Shown here one piece after another: positions 35,483 through 47,696 of a stretch of DNA of 64,000 bases. Positions within the stretch are counted from its first letter, which is position 1, and each line of letters opens with the position of its first letter. Location of the stretch: assembly GCF_022539505.1 (NCBI RefSeq), contig NC_061509.1, positions 209,522,254-209,586,253 on the forward strand, given 5' to 3'. Source of the DNA: Lolium rigidum. Lineage: Eukaryota; Streptophyta; Magnoliopsida; Poales; Poaceae. Under the pieces are notes generated by a model. The model was not told where the DNA came from and did no database searches. It was given only the letters and a program-made list of their open reading frames with translations. Both the position numbers and the translations under genes were made by a program.

Positions 35483-36587
35483 GGAGTATTACAACGATGT
35501 GTCACACCCGAGGAAGGAAGGCTAATCCTGAAGGATGTACACGAAGGAGTGTGCGGATACCACGCAAGCAGTCGAGCTATAGCGGCCAAAGTTTTCAGAG
35601 CAGGATTATATTGGCTAACAGCAATTGAGGATGCAAAGGATATAGTACGTACCTGTGACGTGTGCCAGAGATTTACCACAAAACCTCATTCTCCGGCAGC
35701 AGAGTTGATGCCAATACCGTTGTCATGGCCCTTTGCTCAGTGGAGTCTCGATATGGTAGGAAAACTACACAAGGCTTGGCCAGGAGGATACGAGTATATG
35801 GTCGTCGCAGTCGACAAATTCACAAAGTGGATAGAAGCGAAGCCGATAAATTCACCAGATGCAGCATCCGAAATCAAGTTTGTGAAGAGCATCGTTTTTC
35901 GGTTTGGAGTCCCTCACAGCATAGTCACAGACAACGACAGCAATTTCACATCTAAGGAGTTCATAGCTTATTGTGTAGAGGTAGGCATCAAACTACACTT
36001 TGCATCTGTCGCGCAACCGCAGACCAATGGCCAAGTCGAGAAAGCGAACGGTACCATCTGCAATGGCATCAAAAAAACGCCTGCTAACACCATTGGAGAA
36101 AGCTCGAAACACATGGCCAGAGAAATTGCCCAGCGTATTATGGACTATTCGAACAACACCAAATACAGCGACATAGGAAACTCCGTTTTTTCTAGTTCAT
36201 GGAGCTGAAGCAGTGCTGCCGATAGAAATAGAACACAATTCCCCAAGAGTGGCAGAATATGACGAATAAGCTTCTAGAAAGGCATTGGAGGATGACGTCG
36301 ACGCACTCGACGAAGATCGAGACGAAGTACTATCACGAGTCACTAAGTACCAGCAAGATCTGAAAAACTATCACAGTCGACGTTTGCGACCAAGATCTTT
36401 CCAGGTAGGCGACTTAGTTCTTCGGCTTACGCAAAATAGCCATGAAAAACTTGAGTCGCCCTGGGTTGGCCCTTACATCATCACAGAAGTAATCGAAGGA
36501 GGAGCATACAGAATAAAGGACAAGAAGACAGGAGTCGCTGAGCCAAATCCTTGGAACGTGGCGCAACTCAGGCGTTTTTACGCCTAG
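35483..36587 (+). pseudogene. E5 integrase
   Basis: The zinc-binding HHCC region (VHEGVCGYH...TCDVCQRF) is followed by the catalytic core with D,D-35-E: WSLDMVGKL, VTDNDSNFTSKEF and NGQVEKANGT. The frame is lost near 36178 by a one-base insertion, and TAA at 36267-36269 is another stop. The C-terminal DNA-binding part is open from 36285 to the natural stop (SFQVGDLVLRL, SPWVGPYIITEVI, NPWNVAQLRRFYA). The enzyme would join cDNA to the host chromosome. At least three lesions, counting the TAG before it, disable it. Confidence 0.92.
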
Positions 36588-37059
36588 AGTCAAAATATAG
36601 TCTTCCTTGTAAACATACAATATACTGAAACACCCGCGAGTTTTCAGACGCACTCTTTTCCTTTCAGGGCACCGAGTGGGGCTGAAAGGTTTTTAATGAG
36701 GCGGGCTCGCCGTGCTGCAATATAATAAAGATATTGGTGATATACATCTTTTTCATCGACAGGCTCGGGGGCTCATAACCCGCAGTAATAATATATATAA
36801 CTTTCCGCAAAATACAGTTATTCGCCTTGGCATAAAAATAGTTCGCAAATCAAAAAAGACATAAGCACTGGCCAACAATAGGCTCGGGGGCTTGGTGAAA
36901 AGAAAAAAGAAAAACGTATCAAGCTGCTTTACAATATAGATTGTGTTTACAACATACAAAACCTCACCATCAAGACAAATTCGACAAGGATAAGTAAACT
37001 TTCAGTTGCCATTGATTATATCATCTATATTTATCCTCTCATTGCTTGCAAGCACCAGT
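36588..37059 (+). other. E5 spacer after integrase with PPT-like repeats
   Basis: About 470 bp with no gene. It contains CTCGGGGGCT at 36764-36773 and 36883-36892, the same core as the polypurine tract next to the 3' LTR (60205-60216). Confidence 0.7.
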
Positions 37060-37996
37060 TCAATGTTCAGCATAGCTACCTCTCACGAAAAATTCGGCAT
37101 CTAGCCGAAGCAGTTCGTCCATCATCTCTTCTGCTACAGGGGTCACAACATCATTGATTTCGTCGATGTTCCTCTTCCTCTTCGTCAGCTTGGCCTGGCA
37201 CTTGGCGACAATTCGAGTCATGTCTAACTTCGGCTAGCAGACTTGTATCATAATCATAGCAAATCTTCCTCCGGCACACAGTTGGGCCCGCACAAATTCA
37301 TGGATTCGAGGGGCATCCCGAAACTTATCCATCAGAGTAGGAAGAGTCTCTGGCGTTTTGTTGCACGGAAACATGGTGTTATAAACTAAAGACAGTGTCC
37401 TCGTGTAGAAGTCGAGAAAATCACGGACTTGACCAGCGCGATCTTGAAATCTGACGATCTGGCGGGTACGTTCAGGCGTAACCCAGAAATTAGAACCATG
37501 CTCCAGTGCAAGCTTGAGAAGCACATTGGACCGAGCTTCAACACGTTGATCTTCGGCAGCAGTATCCAAAAAAGAACCTATTTCAACGGAAGCATCAGCG
37601 AGGAAGAGAACAGTAAGAATAAAATCAAATATGGCCAAGTTTAAGAAGTGTACCCGTCATATCCAAGATGGAGTCGTTCATCAGTTGAACCATATAATTT
37701 TCCCGTGAAGTAGCTTCGGCAGCCTCAGTAACCGCGGTTTCCTTCAACGATAGGGCATCCTGAGCTTGTTGAAGAGCAAGTTTTCCCCTTTCAGAAGATT
37801 TTCGGGATTGTTCCATTATCACAAGAACTTGTTTCTTCATCGACTGCAGTTGTTGTCGAAGATCATCCAAATCTTCATTTTGTGCAACACTTGAAGAACC
37901 TTCAATAAACTCGACAGCGGAGGCTTTTTTTGAGTAGGACGCAGCTGGTAATGCACCCGAAAAATGAGGAACCACGGTATAGTTGTCAAAAATCAA
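37060..37996 (-). pseudogene. E5 antisense gene, distal exons
   Basis: Two antisense exons: about 37996-37654 (a helical, Gln/Lys-rich segment with QNEDLDDLRQQLQSMKKQ) and 37577-37060 (FLDTAAEDQRVEARSNVLL ... VRFQDRAGQVRDFLDFYTRT ... PVAEEMMDELLRLDAEFFV). A GT donor at 37653-37652 and an AG acceptor at 37579-37578 join them in phase. An in-frame TAG in the second exon (just before PKLDMTRIVAK, near 37233) breaks the frame; the final stop is at 37062-37060. It may be the 3' end of the same transcript as 38180-40894 or a separate unit. The function is unknown. Confidence 0.6.
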
Positions 37997-38179
37997 CTGG
38001 AGAGAAATATTTCGATATCAGTAATTCGACAAGATAGCTTTTCATTGATTGATTCATATATTTACATGGGCATTAGAAAAGAGGGTTCCTAATGAACCAA
38101 TGGGGCAGCTGTCGGCAAAGCTACTGCGGCGACACCGAAGCCAAAAAAAGAACAAAACAAAATACAAGGACATGACGGT

Positions 38180-40894
38180 CTACTTGACCTCTGGCTTTGT
38201 CGAGCTAGGGGAAGGAGTTGGTTTGCATCCAAGGAAGGAGAGGATTTTCTTCGAGTTTGGCTTGGCAGCTTTAATCATAGATTGCCACTTCTTCGTCTCC
38301 ATCTTTCCGACGTCACCAACCTTCGTCCAATCAACAACATGTTGGCTTTCGGCAACCAAAGCAATGGTGCCTTCAATGCCAATCTTCAAGCCTTCTTGAC
38401 GGAGTCCTAGCCCAAGATCTTCTTTGGGGATGAAGCACTTGGTCAGGGCAGCAAAAGTGTCGGGCTCTTCCTTCTTCCCGAAGAAATAGGGAAAAAGCCG
38501 CAACAAGCCCGATTTAGCGTCAGCAATGCCCTGGCGTGCCTCGTCTCCATGAATTTCAAGGAGGGGGAGCTCGTCGAGAAGGCGATCACCTTCAGGATTC
38601 TCAAGATCAAAATCTTGGTGCGTTTTTCCTGCTGAGACAAAATTCAGCTTGTCAACAAATGCGCAAAGAAAAGCACGGTTTCCCGAAGAAATCAAAGTGG
38701 TTAGAGCAATTACTAACAAAGTGTCGGCTCTGTGACTCCAAGCGAGCGATGATTTCTTCTTCGCGAGCAGACTGTCGATCTGTATTTTCGCTTAAGGCAT
38801 TTTTCGTGTCATGGAGTCTCTTTCGAAGATCCTCGACAGCGGCAGCATCTGATTCAGCCTTTTCGCGAGCTTTTTCACTTTGTTCCAGCTTGCGGTCAAG
38901 GTCATCAGCATGCTTATTTTCCTTAGAAAGGGATTCTAGCAAAATAAAGGGTGACACAATACAGCAAAATAAAAGAGGCAAATCTATTCGATGAAATGCA
39001 GCAAGCAAAGAATACCTTTCAGCTCATTGGCAAGATCACGGTACCCGATAAATTGGGTACCGAGACGAACAAATTCCTTCATTGAAGGCTGAAAAGTAAC
39101 ACGGCATGAAAAAAGGTTGAAGAATTTCGGCAACAAAAGATTTGGAAACATTAAACAGCAAAAAGAAAACAAGAAAGGCACTTACATCATCCATAAGAGG
39201 AGTCGCCGAGCTGTCGGTCAAGAGACTTAGCTCTTTTCCTTGATCAGTCCTTGCTCTTTTTGGCGACGGAGCACGAGGGCTCACAACAGGACTGGGATGT
39301 CCTATATCCTGTTATGGAGGCGAGGATTCGTCTGCTTCAGGACGAGTCTCGGAGATAACTAAAGTACGGGACGTGCAAGTTCGAGCAGTCACGTCAACAC
39401 GAGGATTTTCCTCCTCGTCACCACTACACATCAGGGAAAAGTATAAGAAACAAAGACAGACAAATTTATCGGATGCAAAGGAAAAAGTCGATAGGAACTT
39501 ACGAGCTGACAAGGGCATCATCGTAAGGGTTGAAGGGTCTATCCTCCTCTTTGGGTGAAGTTTCCTCGAGAGGGGACTTATTAGTTTTGGAGGTTCCGGA
39601 ATCTTCAACATCATCTCTCTTCCGCTTGTTCGTCGGAGAAACAACAGAGGGGAGGGAACGTGTAGACTCGGAAGCTTCAGAGTCAATTTCTCTTTCAGAG
39701 GAAGCCGCGTATTTGTGAGAACCCGCAACTTCACTCTCAGGGCGAGAAGTACCCTGGTTTTCGTCAGCAACGACGGTTCTTTCCTCAACTTCCCCGCCTT
39801 CAGGAAGAGGGGGAAGGGAAGATAAAACTTGATGTTTCTACAGAGAAGACAACTATATCGATAATAAGTTATACTAGGGAGTCAGCAAAAAAAGGCGACA
39901 AATGTTCAAAATAGCAGTTGACAAAATAGCAATAAGGACAATGGTAATTTACCTTGGGGAGGGCGTTGGTGCCGCTATACGGCTCCACGCGACAGGTGGA
40001 TGGAACGGCATCTTTCTTGCTAAGTGAGGATATTCTTCGGACAAGCTTCTCCAAATCCTTCACTGCAAGATATTTGGAGAGCCGGTCGACATCTTCCTCG
40101 CCAGCATACTTCCAGAGGGGGTTCTTGCGAGCCTGCAGAGGCTGGACCCTAATCCTAAGGAAATACGCTGTAATTTGGATACTCGACAGTTCCTTGCCAC
40201 GAGTATTTTGGAGCTCGTGGATACGGGACATTAGCGCCTCTATCGCCTTTATTTCTTCTTCGGTGGCCTCTGCGTCCCAGGAGCGGTGGCGAAGAATTTC
40301 GTCACCTCCATCGAAAGGGGCGATGTTATACTCCACCGAGTCGGGACATTCTTCGTGGACGTACAACCATTTTTTGCGCCACCCTTGGACGGAGTTGGGG
40401 AATTTGACGTCAAAATATTCGACATCAGGGCGAACGCAAATAACAACACCGCCTATGTTGTAGGCAATGTTGTGGGAGCCGTTGCGACGGAGGCAGAAGA
40501 TGCGCTTCCACAGAGCCCAATTAGGGTGGACTCCGAGGAAGCATTCGCCAAGAGTGATGAAAATAGAGACATGGAGGATGGAATTGGGAGTCAGCTGATG
40601 AAGCTGCAACCCATACACAAAAAGCAAACCGCGGAGGAAATCATGGATGGGAGCAGAAAGGCCGCGGATAAGATGGTCAACGAAGCTAACCCGATATTCT
40701 GTAGGAGGCGTCGGGTAGCTCTCCTCGTTGGGGAAGCGCAGTGCGTCCTTCTTCTTCATCAGCCCCAGTTTCTTCATCAGGTTGATGTCCTGATTGGAAA
40801 TCTTGGATCTTTCCCACTCCACCGTTCCCAGATCTTGCGCCGCTATCTTGGATTCAGGAGTACTGTGCCTGGTGAGTCTTGCACGTGGTGGCAT
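38180..40894 (-). pseudogene. E5 antisense gene (aORF) with 'putative gypsy type transposon' domain, multi-exon
   Basis: Runs opposite to gag-pol. My model: exon 1 40894-39953 (314 codons from MPPRARLTRHSTPE), exon 2 39837-39503, exon 3 39423-39186, exon 4 39088-39016, exon 5 38935-38718, exon 6 38628-38180. The first four introns have GT and AG ends and keep phase. The fifth is one base out with the nearest GT donor. Exon 1 has the plant-mobile-type domain known from antisense ORFs of Tat elements (WERSKISNQDINLMKKLG, LRGLLFVYGLQLHQL, CLRRNGSHNIAYNIGGVVI). Exon 3 is acidic/basic and Pro-rich (SPRAPSPKRARTD). Exon 5 is a predicted coiled coil. One in-frame TAA in exon 3 (near 39314) makes this copy defective. 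The role of these proteins is not established. Confidence 0.75.
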
Positions 40895-41020
40895 CAACAA
40901 TGGTGTAGGCGTGAGTGGGAGTGTGGTTGAGCTCAGGAGGTATTGGGCACAATGGGGGATTTTTGGAGAGAGAACAGAGGTGTGGCGCGGCGAAGCGGCG
41001 AACAGAGGAGGAAGACGACC

Positions 41021-41029
41021 CTTTATAGG
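41021..41029 (-). promoter_or_regulatory. TATA box of the E5 antisense gene
   Basis: The minus strand reads TTCCTATAAAGGGTCG here, 127-135 bases upstream of the chosen ATG (40894). It is followed by a CT-rich leader (CACACCTCTGTTCTCTCTCC) typical of a plant 5' UTR. It supports independent antisense transcription from inside the element. Confidence 0.6.
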
Positions 41030-41374
41030 AAGCATGCGGGTCGACGCACCGTTGGATGGAGTAGTATTGAACTTGATGGATTACACGCGGCTTAAGGGGT
41101 AAAATTGTATTTTCACGAGGATGGAACTGGACAGGCGCTACAGCGCGCGTGCCAGAAAAAGTGGAGGACGTGTGCCCCTACTTGCGCAACGTGTCGAACT
41201 GCCGCAGATTTTGGGTCCACCAGTCAGTGTCAGGATAGACCTCGTGTTTTTCAGATGTAGAGGTCGTGGCTAACGTCAGCATTGATGTCACTTTGACAGA
41301 GGAAAATCTCGACAGCGACGATACGAAGACCGGTCAAAGAACACAGGTGATGATAATTTCGAGAGCCTTTGGTC
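41030..41374. other. E5 spacer upstream of the antisense gene
   Basis: No gene seen. It lies between the antisense TATA box and the tandem repeats and may hold its upstream promoter elements. Confidence 0.5.
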
Positions 41375-41745
41375 AAATACAAGTTTTTGATCAAATGCTC
41401 GGGGGCTACTTTTGAAAAAGGAAATTTCGGGTATGATAAAATAGAAATGGCGAGAGCCTATGATCAAATGCAAGCATTTGTCCATAGCCTCGGGGGCTAC
41501 TCCCATCGGGAGCGCTGGTCGCGCACCCGATAGAGACAAAAACTTAAGAAAAGTTGACAATATAGCAACATAAGGCGTTAAAGTGTTGAGCCTACAACCA
41601 AGTACAAGTCCTTGGCTGTAGCCTCGGGGGCTACTCCCATCGGGAACGCTGTTCGCGTGCCCGATGAAATTATAAAGAGTATAATAAGCATATTTCGAGT
41701 TATACCAATAACTCTTCATATACTCCCATCGGGAAGACAAGATAA
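41375..41745 (+). repeat. E5 degenerate tandem repeats with PPT core
   Basis: Three to four diverged units of roughly 95-140 bp. Each has a CAAGTACAAG/CAAATGCAAG-type stretch and CTCGGGGGCTAC (41398, 41489, 41623). Two or more then have ACTCCCATCGGGA and CGC-rich ends. A partial unit abuts the E7 insertion. The core is identical to the polypurine tract at 60205-60216. Confidence 0.75.
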
Positions 41746-41750
41746 GTCAT

Positions 41751-43152
41751 TGATGACCCACAAGTATAGGGGATCGCAACAGTCTTCGAGGGAAGTAAAA
41801 CCCAATTTATTGATTCGACACAAGGGGAGACAAAGAATACTTGAAAGCCTTAACAGCGGAGTTGTCAATTCAGCTGCACTGGAAACGGACTTGCTCGCAA
41901 GAGTTTATCGATAGTAACAGCTTTATAGCGAGTAGCGATAGTGAAATAACAATGGCGAGTAACAAAGACAGCAGTAGTGATTTTAGTAAACAACAGGATT
42001 AAAATACTCGTAGGCATGGGGACGGATAACGGGCGTTGCATGGATGAGAGAAACTCATGTAACAATCATAGCAGTGGCATTGCGTGATAATAATAAAACG
42101 GTATCCAAGTACAAAGCAATCAATAGGCATGTGTTCCAATTATAGTCGTACGTGCTCGCAATGAGAAACTTGCACAACATCTTTTGTCCTACCAGCCGGT
42201 GGCAGCCGGGCCTCTAGGGAAACTACTCGGATATTAAGGTACTCCTTTTAATAGAGTACCGGAGCAAAGCATTAACACTCCGTGAACACATGTGATCCTC
42301 ACGTCACTACCATTCCCTCCGGTTGTCCCGATTTCGTCACTTCGGGGCCATTGGTTCCGGACAACGACATGTGTATACAACTTGCAGGTAAGACCATAAA
42401 CAATGAATATCATGATGAAATAATAACATGTTCAGATCTGAGATCATGGCACTCGGGCCCTAGTGACAAGCATTAAGCATAACAAGTTGCAACAATATCA
42501 TCATAGTACCAATTACGGACACTAGGCACTATGCCCTAACAGTCTTATGCTATTACATGACCAATCTCATCCAATCCCTACCATCCCCTTCGGCCTACAG
42601 CGGGGGAATTACTCACACATGGATGGGGGAAACATGGCTGGTCGATGGAGAGGCGTTGGCGGTGATGGCGGCGATGATCTCCTCCAATTCCCCGTCCCGC
42701 GCGAGTGCCGTAACGGAGACTTCTGGCTCCCGAGATGGAGTTTCGCGATGTGGCGGCACTCTGGAGGGTTTCTGGCGACTTCGACTTCTCCCCCGTGCGT
42801 TTTTAGGTCGAGGCGAATAAGTAGTCCGAAGGGGGGGCGTCGGAGGCTAGCCGAGGGGGCCAGACCATAGGGCCGCGCGGACCCCCCCTAGGCCGTGCCG
42901 CCTTATGGTGTGGGGCCCTCGGGCCTCCACCTGATTTGTCCTTCTGGCTCCATCAGTATTCTGGGAAAATAGGGCCTTTCGTCAAAATCCCGAGGTTTTT
43001 CCCGAAAGTTGGATTTCTGCACAAAAACGAGACACCAGAACAGTTCTGCTGAAAACAGCGTTAGTCCGTGCTAGTTGCATCCAAAATATACAAATTAGAG
43101 GCAAAACAATAGCAAAAGTGTTCGGGAAAGTAGATACGTTTTGGACGTATCA
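41751..43152 (-). repeat. E7 3' LTR
   Basis: The minus strand reads TGATACGTCCAAAACG ... CTTGTGGGTCATCA. It has the GC hairpin at about 42856-42918 and a TATA-like CTACTTATTCG (about 42825-42815). Confidence 0.94.
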
Positions 43153-45494
43153 ACTCCCCCCAAGCTTAGCTTATTGCTTGTCCTCAAGCAATTCAGTTAA
43201 CAACTGAGCGATAAAAGAACTTTCACGAACACATTTGCTCATATGATGTATATATTCTCATGATATGGCTAATACTTAAGCAGTTCATAATAAGATACAT
43301 GGAAATAAGATCATCTAATAGCTATGTCAATCATGAAGAGGTACCAACAATTAATAATAGGCATCATGAATCATGTATATAAGCAGGATTGCAATGTTCA
43401 TATGAGAGTATGATAGAGTGGTATCTCGCTTGCCTGTATTTGATCGGCAAAACATAAATGCCCGGGCACCTCTGGAGTTCATACAAAGACTAGAAGTAGT
43501 GATTGTCAAAGACAAAAGTATCAAAGTTATACCACAATCAATCATATTTTGAGACAAGCATATTATACTAAGAATGACAGTTGTGCTCTCAAGATAGTGC
43601 TCAAAGTAATAACGGAGACACAACACAAAAGTAAAAGATTGACCCTTCGCAGATGGAAGCAGGGATTAACATGCGCTAGAGCTTTTTATTTGTAAAGCAG
43701 GAGTAAAATTATTTTGAGAGGTGTTTGTTGTTGTCAACGAATGGTAATGGGTACACCAACTACCTCGCCAACCGGATTTTCAAGAGCGGCTCCCATGAAT
43801 TATTTGCATTTTTATGTGGCACTCCTTCCAACCTTTCTTACACAAACCATGGCTAACAAATCCTCGGGTGCCTGCCAACAATCTCATACCATGAAGGAGT
43901 GCCTTTTTAGTTTAGTTTTATTATGATGATGACACTCCCCCCAACCTTTGCTTACACAAACCATGGCTAACCGAATCCTTCGGGTGCCGTCCAACAAACA
44001 CAAACCATGGAGGAGTATCTATTTAAGTCAATTAATTCGGGACTGGGAATCCCATTGCCAGCTCTTTTTGCAAAATTATTGGATAAGCGGATATGCCACT
44101 AGTCCATATGAGAGTCCGTCAAAAGTAAATGACAAGGTTGAAAGCTAAACACCACATACTTCCTCATGAGCTATGAAACATTAACACAATTTAAGAAGCA
44201 TTTTGAAGATTTTAAAGGTAGCGCATGAGAATTTACTTGGAATGGTTTGAAATGCCATGCATAGGTATTTATGGTGGACACTCGGAATAACTTGGTTTTC
44301 ATGTGTTTGGAGGCACGAGCAGCGTTCCCGCTCAGTACAAGTGAAGGCTAGCAAAAGACTAGGGAGCGACAAATCAAGAGAGCAATAACTGTCATAATCA
44401 TGCTTGCGGCAAAATAAATTAACTGAGGCATAAAAGTGATACAAGAACTCGAAGCAATGTAAATCATTGAGGCTTAATTGACTCTTGTTCAGTCATATGC
44501 ATGCGTGAGCATGTGCCAAGTCGATATAAATGAATTATTCGGAGGAGGATACCACAATGCCATACTTACTTATGAATAAAACAATGCAAGCAAACATCCA
44601 TGACATGCTACTCATATTAATAAATTGGAGCTAAACATGAGAGATCATGAACTACAAGACTTTCTTAAATAACATATACCTCACATGAACCAACTAAGCA
44701 TGCTCACATGGATGAGTATATGTACAAAAATGAAAACAAATAGAGTTCATACCAGCCTCTCACCACAATCAGATTGTCGTAGATCGTCATTATTGCCTTT
44801 TCACTTGTGTAGCTTGGATAATATGAAATGAAAACCACGCTCCAGCCACCGAAGACCGTTGAACTCATGATGAACTTTACAAACCAAAGAAGAACAGCAA
44901 ATATTTTTGGTGTTTTCGAATTTGAGAACGAGAACAAAAGGAAACAAACAAACAAAGCAAAATCTTTTTGGGTTTTCTTATAGCAAACTAGCAATAGCAA
45001 ATAAAGCGAAACAAATGCAAGAAACCAAGATAAACAAATGATGAAGAGAAACAACAGAAATATTTTTGGTCTTTTTGTGTTTTGGGAAAGAAACAAAGCA
45101 AGAACAAGAAATAGCAAACTAAAAGAAACACAGAAAAGCGAAATGGCAGAAATCTGCCAAAACCTGACAGCAGTACAGAAATCGATTTTTACAAAAATCT
45201 TACGTTGCTCAGTTCGAAAAGTGTTCAACTAATGAAAGTTAGATAACAACCTGGGGAACCTGCAAAAAAATTGGCAACTCAAAATAACGTTCTGGCTGTG
45301 CGCACGAATTTTTACGGTAACAGCCCAGAATCTTTTTTCAGGCAGCACTTCCCCAAATATCATCTTCCTCTCATTAGAAAACCACTCAAACAAACTAAAC
45401 AAGTATATACAAGTATCCAGCAACCATAATATGCAAAGAATGAGTGATTCCGGTATACCTCCCCCCAAGCTTAGGCTTTTTTCCTAAGTGGAGT
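43153..45494 (-). other. E7 3' internal non-coding region
   Basis: About 2.3 kb. The polypurine tract (minus strand AAGCTTGGGGGGAGT) is at 43167-43153, and a second copy (AAGCTTGGGGGG) is at 45472-45461, directly after the ORF1-like stop. The hydrophobic frame 44704-45228 is low-complexity and A/T-driven, and I do not count it as a gene. Confidence 0.75.
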
Positions 45495-46615
45495 TCAATC
45501 CCATCGAGGCCATGAAGTAGTATCCCCGTAGTACGACGAAGATGGATCATATTCCGGGTATGTGCTAGAAGAAGCACCCGGATACGTGACGGTGCAGTCG
45601 TAGGAGGGCTCGGCGTCCTCGGAGTCATGCTGCTGGTGGAAATCTTGTATCTTCATATGTTCATCCACCTCCTCCTTAGTGCGCGACCATGGTTCCCTGT
45701 CAATACTGAACAAACCCAGTTGGGGAAGAGGAATTTCTTTCTCATCCCCGTCAGCAAACAACATTCTATAGACCATGTTATCTATAGTGGAATCAGTGGT
45801 AACAAAATGATGGCTTTTCATAGCAGTGATATCAAGCCTCCTAGGGGTTAATGGCACATCATTAGGATCAATAGGAAGCTCTAAGTATGTAAAAATGCGC
45901 AGTGCAATAGTTCCTCCAAAAATAGGCCCCCTGTTAGACAGGCGGCGAGCAATAAGAGAGCCAAGATGATAAGATGTATGTCCAGTAAGTGCAATATTCA
46001 AGAAGGCAAGATGGTAACTAGAAATATTGCTAGTGTTCTCCCTACCAAGTATGCTAGTAGCAATGTAATATGCAAAATATTTAATGGCGGGGAGTTTAAT
46101 GTTCCTTATCTTGCCCCGCTGAATGGTGCGACAGATCATCATTGGTGATCCCTCGATAGAGCTCCAACAAGTCTCGGGGGTTGTCATCAATCCTCCTTGT
46201 CTGTACCTACAGGGGCAATATCCAATGCACGACAAAATTCTTCCAATTCCATAGTAACGGGATTACCATAGATCTTGAATGCAACCGTCGGATTATATTG
46301 CGAGTTTTGGAACTTGAAGCTCTCGACGAAAATTTTGGTGAGCATGTAGTATTGCTCCCTTTCATCCCCAACGTAGGCGGCTAAACCCGCCCTGTTGACA
46401 AGGGTGAAGAAATCATCCAATATCCCTGCATTTGTCAGAAAATCATAACACGGGAAGGATGAAGCGTTAGGAGGCCCATTGTCCTCTTCGGGCGCGAAGC
46501 TAGGCGCGATGATGTCCTCATTGTACGACCGCCTAATTTGGGTGGCGGTCCTAGAAGGCCTCCCGGTGCTGGTTGTTCCCTTCTTGAACAATTCTCCAAA
46601 TTTGAACTTCTTCAT
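45495..46615 (-). pseudogene. E7 Athila ORF1-like (env-position) protein
   Basis: Two overlapping frames (46711-46187 and 46235-45495) joined by one frame change near 46200, about 370 residues from the likely start MKKFKFGELFKK (46615). Features match the Athila ORF-1 family: an N-terminal basic region, then FKIYGNPVTMELEEFCRALD, RGKIRNIKLPAIKYFAYYIA, SILGRENTSNISSYHLAFL and SLIARRLSNR. A Ser/Tyr-rich acidic tail follows (YPEYDPSSSYYGDT). In Athila elements this gene occupies the env position. I see no clear signal peptide or fusion-type hydrophobic segment. Its role is unproven, and a frame break makes this copy doubtful. Confidence 0.72.
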
Positions 46616-46839
46616 CTCTTTTCTGAAATTTCCAACAAACAATATAAAACTTGATTTGGTGACATATAATTGAGGGAAACTACTACAGGAACTTGCTAGA
46701 GTACTAATCATGCATCAAAACTAGTTCCTACCACTTAGAACAAGCATGCAAGCTCACTAAACATGTTACCTATAGCAGCAAAATATTCAAGATATACTCA
46801 ACCAAACAAAATTCTACTTGGATAGGTGGAGGAGTCACA

Positions 46840-47060
46840 TACCGGAGAGCAAATATGCCAAATTTCGAGCAGAAATCTGGGCTGAGCAAAGAGATCGAAA
46901 AATCCTGAGCTCTTGAGCAAAAACGCGAGTGAGAGAAAGTTGGTTCGAGTTTTTTCGGGAGAGAGAAGATGCTAGGAGAAAGAGATGAAGAAGTGGGGCA
47001 AGGAGGGGCCCACACCACAGGGTGGCGCGCCCTCCTTGGCCGCGCCGGCATGTGGTGTGG
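46840..47060 (-). promoter_or_regulatory. E7 internal LTR-like hairpin: possible internal promoter
   Basis: On the minus strand, arms CGCGCCGGCATGTGGTGTG (complement of 47041-47059) and CACACCACAGGGTGGCGCG (47011-47029) form the same GC-rich inverted repeat seen in every Athila-type LTR here. A pyrimidine-rich leader-like sequence follows (CTTCTTCATCTCTTTCTCC), then CTCTCCGGTATGTGAC (a GT donor candidate near 46842). A TTTCAG acceptor candidate lies just before the ORF1-like ATG (near 46622). No strong TATA box was seen. Confidence 0.5.
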
Positions 47061-47404
47061 CACCCTGTGGTGCCCCACAGGTCATCCTCTGGTACTCCCA
47101 GGTGCCTCGTCGAAAAATAGGACCAACGGTGTAATTTTCGCGAATTTTTGAAAACTTTGAAAAATGCACATTTCTGGGTATTAAGTTTATTATTACTGGC
47201 CAGGAAATTTTTTGAAATATCCAATTAACTAAGGAACTTTGCAAATTAAAAATGCTACATCAACTAGAGCAAGTGGAGGAAGAAAGAGATGTTGTTTACC
47301 TCCTCTATGCATATAAAAGGTATTTGTTAACAAGGTTGATCAAGTCTTGCCACCAAATAAATTTTACATAGCATAAGAAGAAATAAACCTCAAATCAATC
47401 ATGT
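47061..47404 (-). other. E7 spacer between protease and ORF1-like gene
   Basis: No coding sequence seen where pol would be expected. An ATTCAAGGTAACATG string at 47412-47398 on the minus strand could be a splice donor after the protease. Confidence 0.5.
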
Positions 47405-47696
47405 TACCTTGAATTGTATTGATATGGATCCAATCACAAGAGTTTGATATTCTTCTTTAGGCTCATATATAGGACAATCAATAGTTCCAATTTTGATAGT
47501 TCTCACATTAGAAATAGTATTAACTCCGCACGCTTTCTCGATCCTCTTGGGGAAATAGACGGTGTGTTCCTTATCATCAACATTGAAAGTAACCTTTCCT
47601 TTATTTCAATCAATAACAGCCCCTGCGGTGTTAAGAAAAGGTCTCCCAAGAATAATAGACATATTATCATCTTCAGGCATTTCCAACACAACAAAA
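47405..47696 (-). pseudogene. E7 protease C-terminal part
   Basis: Minus-strand frame with DFVVLEMPEDDNMSIILGRPF, the retropepsin C-terminal signature, followed by a tail (FPKRIEKACGVNTIS). It is out of frame with the active-site part upstream (47697) and contains a TGA after GAVID. Autonomous Athila elements would continue into RT; this one does not. Confidence 0.75.

Noticed and set aside
44704..45228. 174-aa hydrophobic frame in E7
   Set aside because: Phe/Leu-rich translation of an A/T-rich, low-complexity 3' region (repeats of GCAAATA/AAACAAA type). No start context or domain.
45495..46615. Calling the E7 ORF1-like protein a true envelope glycoprotein
   Set aside because: No visible signal peptide, fusion peptide or transmembrane anchor; only its position and similarity to Athila ORF1 suggest the label.
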